The position numbers were made by a program, and so were the translations under genes. 64,000 bases of DNA from JBEBVQ01 sp964636205 (GTDB lineage: Bacteria; Bacteroidota; Bacteroidia; Chitinophagales; Chitinophagaceae), in NCBI GenBank assembly GCA_964636205.1, contig CAZWPF010000002.1, forward strand, positions 3,175 to 67,174, in the 5' to 3' direction. This document shows positions 44,615 through 53,852 of this stretch, one piece after another. A model generated the notes under the pieces. The model ran no database searches, was not told the DNA's origin, and saw only the letters and a program-made list of their open reading frames with translations. The number at the start of each line of letters is the position of its first letter. Within the stretch, counting starts at the first letter, position 1.

Positions 44615-45088
44615 TTAACGATCTGGAGCAACTTGTATCACAAACTCTTTTTCCACCGGGGGCAAACACATCATATCGTTACACACTTGATAAATATGCC
44701 TGCCTGCTATCCTTCTCAGTTGTTGGTCAATTTTTATCGACTGACGGTATTTCACCTGATTGCTAAAATAACGCACAGCTCCATCGATCCCCTCCATCTC
44801 TGCGGTTACCACCGTTCCTTCTTCAACTATACTACCTACCAGATTCAGTCCTTCGGCTTTGTCAAATTCGAAAGAAGGTGCAATCTGAAAACCGTCTCCT
44901 CCGGGATCCATAGCCCAGATATGCCAACCACTATCCAGATTCACGGTAAACTCGCAATATGCGAGATCATCTATTTGAACCAAATCATATTTCCATGATG
45001 TCGGATCCAAAATTTGATTCTGGCCGCATACCGATATGGTGCCGAGGCAACATAACACGATCAAATACAAACTTCTGAAAAAAACCAT
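44615..45088 (-). CDS. Stand-alone DsbD N-terminal domain protein
   Basis: Exported 157-residue protein made of a signal peptide (about 1-22) and one DsbD-alpha-like domain. It closely parallels the first 150 residues of the adjacent DsbD: DPTSWKYDLVQI, then GWHIWAMDPGGDGFQI, MEGIDGAVRYFSNQV, YRQ, and the Cys pair in CNDMMCLPP. Both Cys are kept, so it may accept electrons from DsbD and pass them to a partner. It lies 57 bases upstream of dsbD on the same strand and is probably cotranscribed. It looks like a local duplication of the domain. Confidence 0.88.
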   Translation of the reverse strand: MVFFRSLYLIVLCCLGTISVCGQNQILDPTSWKYDLVQIDDLAYCEFTVNLDSGWHIWAMDPGGDGFQIAPSFEFDKAEGLNLVGSIVEEGTVVTAEMEGIDGAVRYFSNQVKYRQSIKIDQQLRRIAGRHIYQVCNDMMCLPPVEKEFVIQVAPDR

Positions 45089-45202
45089 AAAGGAAACCTT
45101 AAATTAAGATTTATTCAGTCGATACGCTGATCAGCTCTTGCCAATATCCGGTATTCAAAGGGATTTTGCCAGTTTGATTATCAGGTTTAGCGATATTTTA
45201 AC

Positions 45203-45889
45203 TTAAAGTGAAAAGGCTTCGAGTATCGCCCTACCGTCGATATTTCCTAAAATATCACTGCATGCCCTTTCCGGGTGCGGCATCATACCGTACACATTTC
45301 TAGTTTCGTTGCAAATACCGGCTATATTGTTGCATGCACCATTAGGATTGGAATTGATATGCACTTCGCCGTGCTCATCGCAATAGCGAAATACCACCTG
45401 ATTGTTTTCTTCCAATTTGGCTAATGTTGCTGCATCTGCAAAGTATCTTCCCTCCCCGTGTGCGACCGGAATCTTTAGCGGTTTCGGAGCAATGTGTCGG
45501 CCAATAATATTGCCGGTATGTTCAGATTTGATGTAAACATTTTTGCAAACAAACTTCTGATGATCGTTCTGAAGCAAAACACCCGGCAATAAACCGGCTT
45601 CACATAAAATCTGAAAACCGTTACAAACACCGAGCACCTTTCCACCCTCTTGTGCAAAGCGAATTACCTGTTCCATCATCGGACTAAAACGAGCGAGCGC
45701 ACCACAACGCAGATAATCGCCGTAAGAAAACCCACCGGGCAAAACAATACAGTCCTCCTGCGAAAACATGCTGAGATCTTTGTCCTTATGCCAAAGCATT
45801 ACTACCTCCTGCCCCAGGTCGTCCTGCAAAGCATGCATCATGTCCCGATCGCAGTTGGATCCGGGGAATACAATAATTCCGAATTTCAT
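45203..45889 (-). CDS. purQ: Phosphoribosylformylglycinamidine synthase subunit PurQ
   Basis: Glutaminase subunit of FGAM synthase in purine synthesis. The 228-residue protein starts MKFGIIVFPGSNCDRDM and has the oxyanion-region LPGGFSYGDYLR, the nucleophile in GVCNGFQ, and the His/Glu dyad in MMPHPERA. Separate PurQ indicates the small, multi-subunit type of the enzyme; PurL and PurS genes are not in this window. The purC and purA genes here are unlinked transcription units. Confidence 0.96.
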   Translation of the reverse strand: MKFGIIVFPGSNCDRDMMHALQDDLGQEVVMLWHKDKDLSMFSQEDCIVLPGGFSYGDYLRCGALARFSPMMEQVIRFAQEGGKVLGVCNGFQILCEAGLLPGVLLQNDHQKFVCKNVYIKSEHTGNIIGRHIAPKPLKIPVAHGEGRYFADAATLAKLEENNQVVFRYCDEHGEVHINSNPNGACNNIAGICNETRNVYGMMPHPERACSDILGNIDGRAILEAFSL

Positions 45890-45996
45890 TTGAGAGCTAT
45901 TATATCTATTATATTTAACTTCAAGGCAATACGCCTGGAATTTTCTTCAATTAATAATCAAAATCATTTGCGATCAAGCAAATAATGTCTGCGAAG

Positions 45997-46971
45997 TTAT
46001 CCGATATATGGCAACTGGCAAAACACCATTAATCCCAGCATCAGCCAGATCACGGCGTATGCAAGTTTCGGATACTTTTCCCAGTAAATCGGTTGTACTA
46101 TAATCAAGGTTGATGCAGGTATAGCCAGCAAGCCACCACCCTTTTGCACTAACAGAAAACCAACCGCGACGGTCATCACGGCTAAGCAAACCACAAATGC
46201 CCAACTTCTTCTTACAAATACTGCTGCCCTCAATAATTGTTGTTGCAATACAAACAGACCTACTCCGCAAAGTAAGATGAGTACAATTACGGTTACGAGG
46301 GTATATATCGACCAGTTAAACGGACTGAATTGGATGGAGTCGGGCCATGCATGTAGTTCCCCCAGTCGGTCGGTTAAAAACAATATCCCACTCAGAAAAT
46401 AAACCGGTGTAACCAGACCCAAAACTATAATCAGCCATTCTCGTGGATTAAATGACCGAAGCAACAAAAGTGAAATAAAAAGCAACGGAATTAATCCGAC
46501 TATACCGAAATGGAACAACATTGCCAGTCCCACCAGTAAGCCGGCATTATATATATACTTGCGTTGGTTTGCCGGCTGCGAAAAGCGCAACATCATATCC
46601 AGCGCACCTAACAGACACCAATTGGCGATTAGGATGTTAGAAAACTGTGCTAACCCGGGGTATAATGCGGTCAAGGTTAGAAAACCAAACACCGGAATAT
46701 GTGTTGGCTTGGCTGCCAATCGCCTTCTGATAACGATAGTATTCAGGTATAAAGCCTGAATAAAAAGCATTAATACTGCCAATAAGGTAAATGCAAATGC
46801 ATTCTCTCCCAACAGAAATCGCAATCCTGCCAGGATAAAATTATACACGGGCAATCCTTCCACCGGCTCCGGCAATAAGGGATGTGACAGTGCCGGTAAC
46901 CTTATCAGCAAAGAATAGATAAATAATATCAGTACGGTAAATGGGCTATTATTCCGGATTAGTTGCAGCAC
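45997..46971 (-). CDS. Polytopic membrane protein, DUF6427-like
   Basis: Membrane protein of 324 residues with about ten hydrophobic spans (for example LGLVTPVYFLSGILFL, TLVTVIVLILLCGVGLFV and AYAVIWLMLGLMVF). The N-terminal pattern NSPFTVLILFIYSLLIRLP resembles the DUF6427 family found in Bacteroidota. Function unknown. It starts 15 bases after the stop of the upstream exported protein gene, so the two are probably cotranscribed, and purQ follows about 107 bases later. Confidence 0.8.
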   Translation of the reverse strand: MLQLIRNNSPFTVLILFIYSLLIRLPALSHPLLPEPVEGLPVYNFILAGLRFLLGENAFAFTLLAVLMLFIQALYLNTIVIRRRLAAKPTHIPVFGFLTLTALYPGLAQFSNILIANWCLLGALDMMLRFSQPANQRKYIYNAGLLVGLAMLFHFGIVGLIPLLFISLLLLRSFNPREWLIIVLGLVTPVYFLSGILFLTDRLGELHAWPDSIQFSPFNWSIYTLVTVIVLILLCGVGLFVLQQQLLRAAVFVRRSWAFVVCLAVMTVAVGFLLVQKGGGLLAIPASTLIIVQPIYWEKYPKLAYAVIWLMLGLMVFCQLPYIG

Positions 46972-46986
46972 AAAGCGATGTTTGTA

Positions 46987-48453
46987 TTAAAATATAATCT
47001 TTGCAAAGCATATTTGTCGCTTATACAAGCAGGGAATTACCATTTCTCGCGCGGCCACCTGCTTACCTGCACGTGGTAACCAATCGGGATCTTCGTTGGT
47101 ACCGGCTGCCAGAGATCGCATCGCAATCTGACCGTTCGCATCGACCGAGGCCAATTGAATCCGACTGCGCACGGCGTTATAGTCATTAAACAAAAATCCG
47201 AGGGATCCGCCGGTATTCAACAAAGCGAAGGAGGAGAATACCCCGCCGTCTTCCTGCGAGTACTGATCCTTTCTGATAAAAGATTGCCATTCGCGACTGC
47301 CGTTGGCATCGTAGGAGATAACCAGGATATCTCCGTAATAATATTCTCTGACGGTGGCTCCCATAAACGGGCCATAGGCATACATCGAATAATATCCCCA
47401 TCGGGGCGAATAAGCAGAATTCCGAGATGACAGGAAGAAATTCTCAGCGATCATTACAAAACCACCGTCATTCTTCACAATAACATTCCGAACAAAATAA
47501 TTATTAAAAGCCTTCTTCTGATTCCGTTCTCCCGCCGCTGCCCTTGTACGATCGTCCAAAGGAATCAATCGCTGTTGCTGAATTGTATGAGTATTTAAAT
47601 CATAATATCCGAACAACAGACCATCGTAGTTTCCTGCTTTCTTCTCAGAATAAAAACCACCCAGATATATGCGTTTAGAAATGGGATCCGCTTTAATATA
47701 AGAACCGGTTGCGTAGTTATCTTCCAGATCAAATTGTGCATGTTTAAAACTGCGATCTTCGGGTTTGATAGTCAGCAACCATAGCCTCTCAGCATAATCT
47801 CTGGAGCCAGAAGGGGTGAAAGCAGTGAGACATACCGTGCCATTGTCCAGAACAATCCCTGAGCCGGCAGCCAATTTTGCGGGTGCTTCGAATGTAGCCT
47901 GCGTCTTCTTTTTGGCAGTCAGTCCACTATCGGTCCAAGTCGCCGAAAACTGCAAATTACTCCCCTTCGCAGTCAGGTTGTACACTACGATAGAGGATTT
48001 ATTCTCAGAGACAGCGGATTTGAAATACTCCCTGTTCTGTCCAAATACCCCCATACTCGCTTGCGCCAGGGCAACAGGCCTTTTTATCAGGCGACCTTGT
48101 TCGTCGAGGACAGCCCCGTATTGAACGATTTTTCCGCTTTCCAAGGCTTGATAAAGAACCAAAATCCTATCAGGATATGTTACAAAACGAGTCTCATATA
48201 TTTTTGGAGGGAAAAAATCCAAAATCACCGTAGCCAGGCGATTCATGGAATCATCGTAAATATCAAGAAAATACCCATCACTCCCGGAGCGGTAGGTGAA
48301 CAACCGACCACCGGTTTTACCCACGACCGAATAATCGCCTGATCGCAGATCAAACTTCTCATACGCACTGTAGATTACCTCCTGAGCGTCAGCTCTTCCG
48401 GAAAGTAATCCTCCGAGTAGGAATATAAAAATCCAGTGTAGGTTCTTCATCAT
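46987..48453 (-). CDS. Exported protein of unknown function, 488 residues
   Basis: Not assigned. A signal peptide (about 1-24, ending ADA-Q) is followed by beta-rich sequence with propeller-like strands such as FDLRSGDYSVVGKTGGRLF and SRIQLASVDANGQIAM, spread over the whole length with no catalytic motif visible. No lipobox and no T9SS C-terminal domain, so the protein should stay in the periplasm or reach the outer membrane another way. Its stop is 15 bases before the DUF6427-like gene. Confidence 0.78.
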   Translation of the reverse strand: MMKNLHWIFIFLLGGLLSGRADAQEVIYSAYEKFDLRSGDYSVVGKTGGRLFTYRSGSDGYFLDIYDDSMNRLATVILDFFPPKIYETRFVTYPDRILVLYQALESGKIVQYGAVLDEQGRLIKRPVALAQASMGVFGQNREYFKSAVSENKSSIVVYNLTAKGSNLQFSATWTDSGLTAKKKTQATFEAPAKLAAGSGIVLDNGTVCLTAFTPSGSRDYAERLWLLTIKPEDRSFKHAQFDLEDNYATGSYIKADPISKRIYLGGFYSEKKAGNYDGLLFGYYDLNTHTIQQQRLIPLDDRTRAAAGERNQKKAFNNYFVRNVIVKNDGGFVMIAENFFLSSRNSAYSPRWGYYSMYAYGPFMGATVREYYYGDILVISYDANGSREWQSFIRKDQYSQEDGGVFSSFALLNTGGSLGFLFNDYNAVRSRIQLASVDANGQIAMRSLAAGTNEDPDWLPRAGKQVAAREMVIPCLYKRQICFAKIIF

Positions 48454-48489
48454 TTTAAGATTGATCCGGCATCCGGCTATGATACATTG

Positions 48490-48726
48490 TTATTTTCCAG
48501 CATCTCTGGCTGCGACTATTGAGTCGGCTTTAACCTTAACCTCGATCGCCATTCGCTTTTCCAGATCTTCTAAATAATGACGGTTAAGTTCGTCGATACG
48601 CTCAGCAACGATAGAATCAATCTTAGCATTAGCCTCGTTTTCAGTATATCCTTCCTGTTTGGAGCCGCAAGCAGACAACCATATACAAGAAACAACTGTA
48701 ATTCCTGTCATTAGATACCTCATCAT
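48490..48726 (-). CDS. Small lipoprotein with coiled coil
   Basis: Lipoprotein of 78 residues: signal and lipobox IWLSAC, then about 58 residues of charged helix (ANAKIDSIVAERIDELNRHY onward) with heptad-like spacing. It resembles short murein-lipoprotein-like proteins in form, not in clear sequence. It lies 36 bases upstream of the 488-residue exported protein and may be the first gene of that unit; it has its own promoter box. Confidence 0.75.
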   Translation of the reverse strand: MMRYLMTGITVVSCIWLSACGSKQEGYTENEANAKIDSIVAERIDELNRHYLEDLEKRMAIEVKVKADSIVAARDAGK

Positions 48727-48749
48727 AAAATCTGCGTTGAATTGAACTG

Positions 48750-48757
48750 CAAATTTA
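48750..48757 (-). promoter_or_regulatory. TAnnTTTG promoter box of the small lipoprotein
   Basis: TAAATTTG on the minus strand, 24 bases upstream of ATG 48726. Confidence 0.55.
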
Positions 48758-48898
48758 TCATAAAGAAAATGGTTAAAATATGCTAAATATGCAATAAATT
48801 TAAAGCCGCAGCATATTTAACAACTGTTTTAATAGATACCTGGTCTGGATAAAGGAACTTTGCTATATACTAATTGAGCGTACATTATTAAACTCATC

Positions 48899-49552
48899 GT
48901 GATTAATCAAAAGCTTTATACCAGTTTTCTCCTCACTTTTCTGCTTATGCTGTTTGGGGTTGTTCCTTCGACAGCGCAAATTGGAAGTGCAGACACGATT
49001 AGGCTCGGTGGCATTGTAACCGCAACTGGCGATACAATCCCTATGGTTTTTTTGCCGGAATTTGTAAAGACTGCCAAATTGCCCCGTAAATATGTAAGAC
49101 AACGGCAACGTTGGGATAAACTTAGATATAATGTGTACAAAGTTTACCCCTATGCGGTAATTGCTGCAGATATTTTAAAGGATATAGATGTAGAATTGGC
49201 CAAATTGGAGCATGATAAAGAAGCTCGGAAGAAATATTTGAAATCTTTGGAGAAGGAACTCAATCGCGAATTTAAAGGCGAATTGGAGGAGTTGACGATC
49301 AGTCAGGGACAGGTGTTGGTGAAGCTGATTAATAGACAGACCGGTAAAAATTGCTTTTCCATTATTCAAGAGCTAAAGGGCGGCTTTTCTGCCGTGGTAT
49401 GGCAATCTGTAGCGCTCTTGTTTTCCAATAACCTAAAAAAAGAATATGACCCCGAAGGTCGGGATAAAGACATCGAGATGATTGTGCAAGAACTGGAAGC
49501 ACAATTATATTACGAGCATATTCAGCAGCAACAGGCGCAAAGAGCGAGGTAA
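48899..49552 (+). CDS. DUF4294 exported protein
   Basis: Protein of 217 residues of the Bacteroidota DUF4294 family, function unknown. GTG 48899 gives a signal peptide (about 1-27, ending STA-Q). The mature part has the family pattern FLPEFVKTAKLPRKYVRQR, RLRYNVYKVYPYA and an ISQGQVLVKLINRQTG segment, with long charged helices. An imperfect promoter box (GAACTTTG, about 48856-48863) would give a leader of roughly 30 bases. A purine-rich microsatellite follows the gene. (KLRYNVYKVYPYA is the exact second segment.). Confidence 0.85.
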   Translation: MINQKLYTSFLLTFLLMLFGVVPSTAQIGSADTIRLGGIVTATGDTIPMVFLPEFVKTAKLPRKYVRQRQRWDKLRYNVYKVYPYAVIAADILKDIDVELAKLEHDKEARKKYLKSLEKELNREFKGELEELTISQGQVLVKLINRQTGKNCFSIIQELKGGFSAVVWQSVALLFSNNLKKEYDPEGRDKDIEMIVQELEAQLYYEHIQQQQAQRAR

Positions 49553-49570
49553 AGAGAGAAAGAGGGTTTG

Positions 49571-49630
49571 AGAGAAAGAGAAAGAGAAAGAGAAAGAGAA
49601 AGAGAAAGAGAAAGAGAAAGAGAAAGAGAG
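49571..49630. repeat. Hexanucleotide microsatellite (AGAAAG)n
   Basis: About ten near-perfect copies of a six-base purine unit, with related degenerate units on both sides (from about 49553 to 49640). It lies between the DUF4294 stop and the promoter of the cysteine desulfurase gene, about 70 bases upstream of that promoter box. The strand is all purine over this stretch, so it can form triplex or other non-B DNA and is prone to slippage. Confidence 0.95.
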
Positions 49631-49701
49631 GATGAGAGGTGGGCTTTTTAAAATGCTGCGGTTAAAATCGGGTAGATACAGTGAAAGCGATTCATTTTTT
49701 A

Positions 49702-49709
49702 TAATTTTG
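49702..49709 (+). promoter_or_regulatory. TAnnTTTG promoter box of the cysteine desulfurase
   Basis: TAATTTTG, expected transcript start near 49716, leader about 16 bases. Confidence 0.65.
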
Positions 49710-49731
49710 CACGGCTAATTACCTATATATC

Positions 49732-50865
49732 ATGCGCCGTATTTACCTGGACAATGCCGCCACCACACCTCTGGATCCTCAGGTTTTGGAAACAATGATG
49801 CCTTATCTCACTGAGAAATTCGGCAATCCATCCTCCATTTATTCCTACGGAAGAGAAACCAAAATGGCGATCGAAAATGCAAGGAAAACAGTCGCCAAAA
49901 TCCTGAACTGTAATCCCGGAGAAATATTCTTTACTTCAGGCGGCACAGAGAGTACCAATACTGCCATCCAATCTGCAGTTCGGGATCTGGGCTGCACCCA
50001 TATCATCACTTCGCCCATCGAACACCATGCTACTTTACATACTGTTGAGGATCTGGCAAACCGAGGGGTGGTGGGATTTAGCCTGGTAAAACTCACCGAA
50101 AATGGGCATGTCTCTATCGCTCATTTAGAAGAATTATTGCAACAGACTCCGGGCAAATGCTTGGTGACCCTGATGCACGCCAATAACGAAATCGGTAATT
50201 TGCTCAAAGTAAAGGCTGTCGGAGAATTATGCGAGCGTTACAACGCCATTTTCCACTGCGATATGGTTCAAACCATCGGTCACTACCCGATCGACCTGAA
50301 AAATCTATACGTCCATTTCGCAAGCGCCGCAGGTCATAAATTCCACGGTCCAAAAGGGGTTGGTGTACTGTATATCAACGAGAACATAACAATCAAACCT
50401 ATACTCAACGGTGGTGCACAAGAGAGAAATATGCGCGCAGGAACCGAAAATATATACGGTATCGTCGGATTCGCAAAAGCACTGGAATTAGCTGCAGAGA
50501 ATTTCGATAAAGACATGAACTATGTCAGTGAGCTAAAACAATACATGTGCAGCCAGTTGCAAGAGAATTTCGAAGGTGTGGTTTGCAATGGTGATACTAA
50601 CGGCAGTAGCCTTTACACCGTCCTGAATGTCTCTTTCCCTAGAAATGAAAAATCAGAAATGCTGTTGTTTAACCTGGACATGGCCGGCATTTGTGTCAGC
50701 GGTGGCAGTGCATGCAGTAGCGGTGCTAATAATATGAGCCATGTGATCCGGGCAATATACAATGGCCAGTCAGAAAACATGGTACCCATCCGCTTCTCCT
50801 TCTCCAGACACAATACCAAGGAGGAAATCGATGCCGTGATCAATAAGCTAAAAGAACTTTTATAA
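49732..50865 (+). CDS. Cysteine desulfurase (NifS/IscS type)
   Basis: PLP enzyme of 377 residues that releases sulfur from cysteine for Fe-S clusters and other thiol products. It begins YLDNAATTPLDP; TSGGTESTN is the PLP phosphate region, SPIEHHA holds the His over the ring, AGHKFHGPKG holds the PLP lysine, and GSACSSG holds the mobile catalytic Cys. The short loop around the Cys suits the NifS/IscS class (class I) more than SufS. No IscU or regulator gene is adjacent, so the sulfur acceptor is unknown. Confidence 0.95.
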   Translation: MRRIYLDNAATTPLDPQVLETMMPYLTEKFGNPSSIYSYGRETKMAIENARKTVAKILNCNPGEIFFTSGGTESTNTAIQSAVRDLGCTHIITSPIEHHATLHTVEDLANRGVVGFSLVKLTENGHVSIAHLEELLQQTPGKCLVTLMHANNEIGNLLKVKAVGELCERYNAIFHCDMVQTIGHYPIDLKNLYVHFASAAGHKFHGPKGVGVLYINENITIKPILNGGAQERNMRAGTENIYGIVGFAKALELAAENFDKDMNYVSELKQYMCSQLQENFEGVVCNGDTNGSSLYTVLNVSFPRNEKSEMLLFNLDMAGICVSGGSACSSGANNMSHVIRAIYNGQSENMVPIRFSFSRHNTKEEIDAVINKLKELL

Positions 50866-50914
50866 ACTTATAAAGATTAATCTTTTCGGCAATTGCCGAC
50901 AAAGGATGAAAATT

Positions 50915-50942
50915 TCCGGCAATGGCATGGGCTATTGCCGGA
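50915..50942 (+). terminator. Terminator after the cysteine desulfurase
   Basis: TCCGGCAAT pairs with ATTGCCGGA (50934-50942), followed by TTTACTTTTT. A smaller palindrome GGCAATTGCC (50888-50897) precedes it and shares the GGCAAT core. Confidence 0.78.
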
Positions 50943-51011
50943 TTTACTTTTTAAGCTTGTTTATTCCTGAATTTGTTATCCCGTTCTGAAGACTAATAAC
51001 CGATTCCCCCC

Positions 51012-51019
51012 TATCTTTG
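51012..51019 (+). promoter_or_regulatory. TAnnTTTG promoter box of purC
   Basis: TATCTTTG; the transcript is expected to start near 51026, about 12 bases before ATG 51038. The longer in-frame TTG start at 51017 lies inside the box. Confidence 0.68.
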
Positions 51020-51037
51020 TCGCCTAAACATAATTCC

Positions 51038-51958
51038 ATGTTACAGTTACCCAACCAAACCGCATTCTATCGCGGAAAAGTTCGTGATGTATATACCATT
51101 AATGACAAATATTTGGTAATGCTTGTAAGCGACCGAATTTCAGCCTTCGATGTTGTTCTGCCACGACCCATTCCTTATAAAGGACAAGTCCTGAACCAAA
51201 TCGCGGCTGAGTTTCTCGACGCCACCAGCGATATCGTTCCCAACTGGAAGATTGCTACCCCATTACCCAACGTAACTATCGGTCATAAATGTGAAACTTT
51301 CCCTGTGGAAATGGTAATCCGAGGCAATCTGACCGGTCATGCCTGGCGCACATATAAATCAGGAAAACGCGAATTATGCGGAGTACCTCTGCCAGAAGGC
51401 ATGAAAGAAAATGATTTCTTCGATGAACCAATTCTGACTCCCACCACAAAGGCGCATGAAGGTCATGATGAAGATATCAGTAGAGAAGAAATCATCAGCT
51501 CCGGATTGGTATCAGCACATGAGTACGAACAATTGGAACGCTATACCCGCGCCCTGTTTGAAAGAGGTAGAAAAATCGCAAACGAACGTGGATTGATTCT
51601 GGTAGATACTAAATATGAATTCGGAAAAATCGGCGATACTATCTACCTGATCGACGAAATACATACCCCCGATTCATCTCGCTATTTTTACCTGGAAGGA
51701 TTCGAAGAAAGACAAGAAAAAGGCGAAGCACAAAAGCAATTGTCAAAAGAATTTGTGAGAGAATGGCTGATGGAAAACGGATTCCAAGGTAAAGAAGGAC
51801 AAACTATCCCCGAAATGACCGACGAGGTGGTGAATGGAATTTCTGAAAGATATATCGAACTATTCGAGCAAGTAACCGGAAAGCCTTTCCAAAAGCAAGA
51901 TGTCAGCGAGGAGGAGATCGTGCCTATGCTGACAAAAGCTCTGGATCAGTTAGCATAG
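51038..51958 (+). CDS. purC: SAICAR synthase
   Basis: Phosphoribosylaminoimidazole-succinocarboxamide synthase, joining CAIR and aspartate with ATP in purine synthesis. ATG 51038 gives MLQLPNQTAFYRGKVRDVY and 306 residues, the longer form of the enzyme. Motifs are GKVRDVY, VSDRISAFDVVLP, VEMVIRGNLTGHAW, LTPTTKAHEGHDE, LVDTKYEFG and EIHTPDSSRY(F). It is the first of two + strand genes, with hutU 50 bases downstream. Confidence 0.96.
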   Translation: MLQLPNQTAFYRGKVRDVYTINDKYLVMLVSDRISAFDVVLPRPIPYKGQVLNQIAAEFLDATSDIVPNWKIATPLPNVTIGHKCETFPVEMVIRGNLTGHAWRTYKSGKRELCGVPLPEGMKENDFFDEPILTPTTKAHEGHDEDISREEIISSGLVSAHEYEQLERYTRALFERGRKIANERGLILVDTKYEFGKIGDTIYLIDEIHTPDSSRYFYLEGFEERQEKGEAQKQLSKEFVREWLMENGFQGKEGQTIPEMTDEVVNGISERYIELFEQVTGKPFQKQDVSEEEIVPMLTKALDQLA

Positions 51959-52008
51959 TATTCGAAACCGAATACATTTATTAATAAATATTATAAACAC
52001 CTTTCAAT

Positions 52009-53667
52009 ATGGCCAACGAGGCGTCTAAACGTATCATCAAAGCACCTACCGGCAATGTGTTGCACTGTAAAAACTGGGTTTCTGAAGCAGCTTACCGAAT
52101 GATCCAAAACAATTTGGATCCCGAGGTCGCAGAACGTCCGGAAGATCTCGTCGTATACGGTGGAATCGGTAAAGCAGCGCGTAATTGGCCCAGCTTTGAT
52201 AAGATACTGGAATGCCTGACCGAATTGGAAGAAGACGAAACCTTGCTGGTGCAAAGTGGCAAACCCGTCGGAGTACTGAGATCTCATAAACATGCCCCCA
52301 GGGTCATCATTGCCAATTCCAATCTGGTAGGTAAATGGGCCAACTGGGATCATTTCAGAGAACTGGAAGCTAAGGGCTTGATGATGTATGGTCAGATGAC
52401 CGCCGGTAGCTGGATCTATATCGGCACTCAAGGTATCGTTCAGGGCACCTACGAAACCTATCTTTCATTGGCTAATCAGCACTATGGAGGAAGTCTGAAA
52501 AACACCTTGAATGTAACCGCGGGTTTGGGCGGTATGGGTGGTGCTCAACCGCTGGCTATCACCATGAATGAGGGTGTTTGTCTCGCCGCGGAAATGGAAG
52601 AATGGCGGATTAAAAAAAGGATCGAGACGCGTTATTTGGATAAATGGACCGGTGATATTGATGAGGCAATCGACTGGGCATTGAAAGCAAAAGAAAACGG
52701 TGAAGCAGTATCGATTGGCGTCTGCTGTAATGCAGTAGACCTGTTGCAAAGACTCCTCGATCGAAATATCACACCGGATACATTGACGGATCAGACATCC
52801 GCACACGATGAATTGATTGGGTATTTCCCCGAAAATTTATCGGTAGAAGCAGCCAATCAACTCAGAAAGGATAATCCAAACGAATATATCGAGCGTTCTC
52901 TTGACACTATGGCGCGTCATGTACGCCAGATGCTCGAACTGCAAAAAAGAGGAGCAATTACCTTCGACTACGGTAATAACTTGAGAGGTCAGGCCTTTGA
53001 CAAAAGAGGAGTGCAAAACGCTTTCGACTTCCCCGGTTTTGTTCCGGCATACATCCGTCCGCTTTTTTGCGAAGGAAAAGGGCCATTCCGTTGGGTAGCA
53101 TTAAGCGGAGACCCGGAAGATATATACACGACCGATCAGGCATTGCTGGAACTTTTCCCGGAGAATCAGGGTTTGAAACGTTGGCTGACCATGGCCAAAG
53201 AAAAAATCGCGTTCCAGGGTCTGCCAGCTCGTATCTGCTGGTTGGGTATGGGTGAACGAGAAAAGGCTGGTCTGATGTTTAATGAATTGGTGAGAACCGG
53301 AAAGGTGAAAGCCCCAATCGTAATCGGAAGAGATCACCTCGACTGCGGATCGGTTGCCTCTCCAAACAGAGAAACAGAAGCGATGAAAGATGGCTCTGAT
53401 GCCGTAGCCGATTGGCCCATTCTAAACGCGCTAATCAATACCGCCGGAGGAGCATCCTGGGTTTCTTTCCACCACGGCGGAGGCGTAGGTATGGGATATT
53501 CACTCCATGCAGGCATGGTGATCGTAGCCGACGGAACCGATGATGCAGCAGAGCGTTTAAGAAGAGTGTTGCACAACGACCCGGCTATGGGAGTAATCAG
53601 ACATACAGACGCCGGTTATGAGAAAGCAACAGAATACGGCCGCGAGTACGGATTGAATATTTGGTGA
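52009..53667 (+). CDS. hutU: Urocanate hydratase
   Basis: Converts urocanate to imidazolonepropionate in histidine breakdown, using tightly bound NAD. Its 552 residues are full length. Recognisable parts are LVVYGGIGKAARNW, GKPVGVLRSHKHAPRV, the NAD-site glycines in TAGLGGMGGAQPL and the active-site Cys in GRDHLDCGSVASP, then SWVSFHHGGGVGMGYS. No other hut genes (hutH, hutI, hutG) are in this window. It may be cotranscribed with purC, from which it is separated by 50 bases; both pathways touch imidazole compounds, but the link is speculative. Confidence 0.97.
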   Translation: MANEASKRIIKAPTGNVLHCKNWVSEAAYRMIQNNLDPEVAERPEDLVVYGGIGKAARNWPSFDKILECLTELEEDETLLVQSGKPVGVLRSHKHAPRVIIANSNLVGKWANWDHFRELEAKGLMMYGQMTAGSWIYIGTQGIVQGTYETYLSLANQHYGGSLKNTLNVTAGLGGMGGAQPLAITMNEGVCLAAEMEEWRIKKRIETRYLDKWTGDIDEAIDWALKAKENGEAVSIGVCCNAVDLLQRLLDRNITPDTLTDQTSAHDELIGYFPENLSVEAANQLRKDNPNEYIERSLDTMARHVRQMLELQKRGAITFDYGNNLRGQAFDKRGVQNAFDFPGFVPAYIRPLFCEGKGPFRWVALSGDPEDIYTTDQALLELFPENQGLKRWLTMAKEKIAFQGLPARICWLGMGEREKAGLMFNELVRTGKVKAPIVIGRDHLDCGSVASPNRETEAMKDGSDAVADWPILNALINTAGGASWVSFHHGGGVGMGYSLHAGMVIVADGTDDAAERLRRVLHNDPAMGVIRHTDAGYEKATEYGREYGLNIW

Positions 53668-53703
53668 TAATATCGTTCAACCCAATATAAAGCTTACCAT
53701 TTG

Positions 53704-53735
53704 TTGCCCCTGAATAAAGGGGCAATTTCTTTTTA
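53704..53735 (+). terminator. Terminator after hutU
   Basis: TTGCCCCT (53704-53711) pairs with AGGGGCAA (53718-53725), followed by TTTCTTTTT. Confidence 0.85.
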
Positions 53736-53852
53736 ATAAACTAAAATGGCGATCATTCTCCTGAATATCAACATATTGCTAGCACAACTCCCTCTTGACT
53801 TTTCTATGACAATCTTTTCCCGATTATGAAAATAATGAGGGAGGGATGATTC

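Noticed and set aside
49553..49640. Coding extension of the DUF4294 gene through the microsatellite
   Set aside because: The gene has a TAA stop before the tract, and the repeat has no separate start or conserved product.
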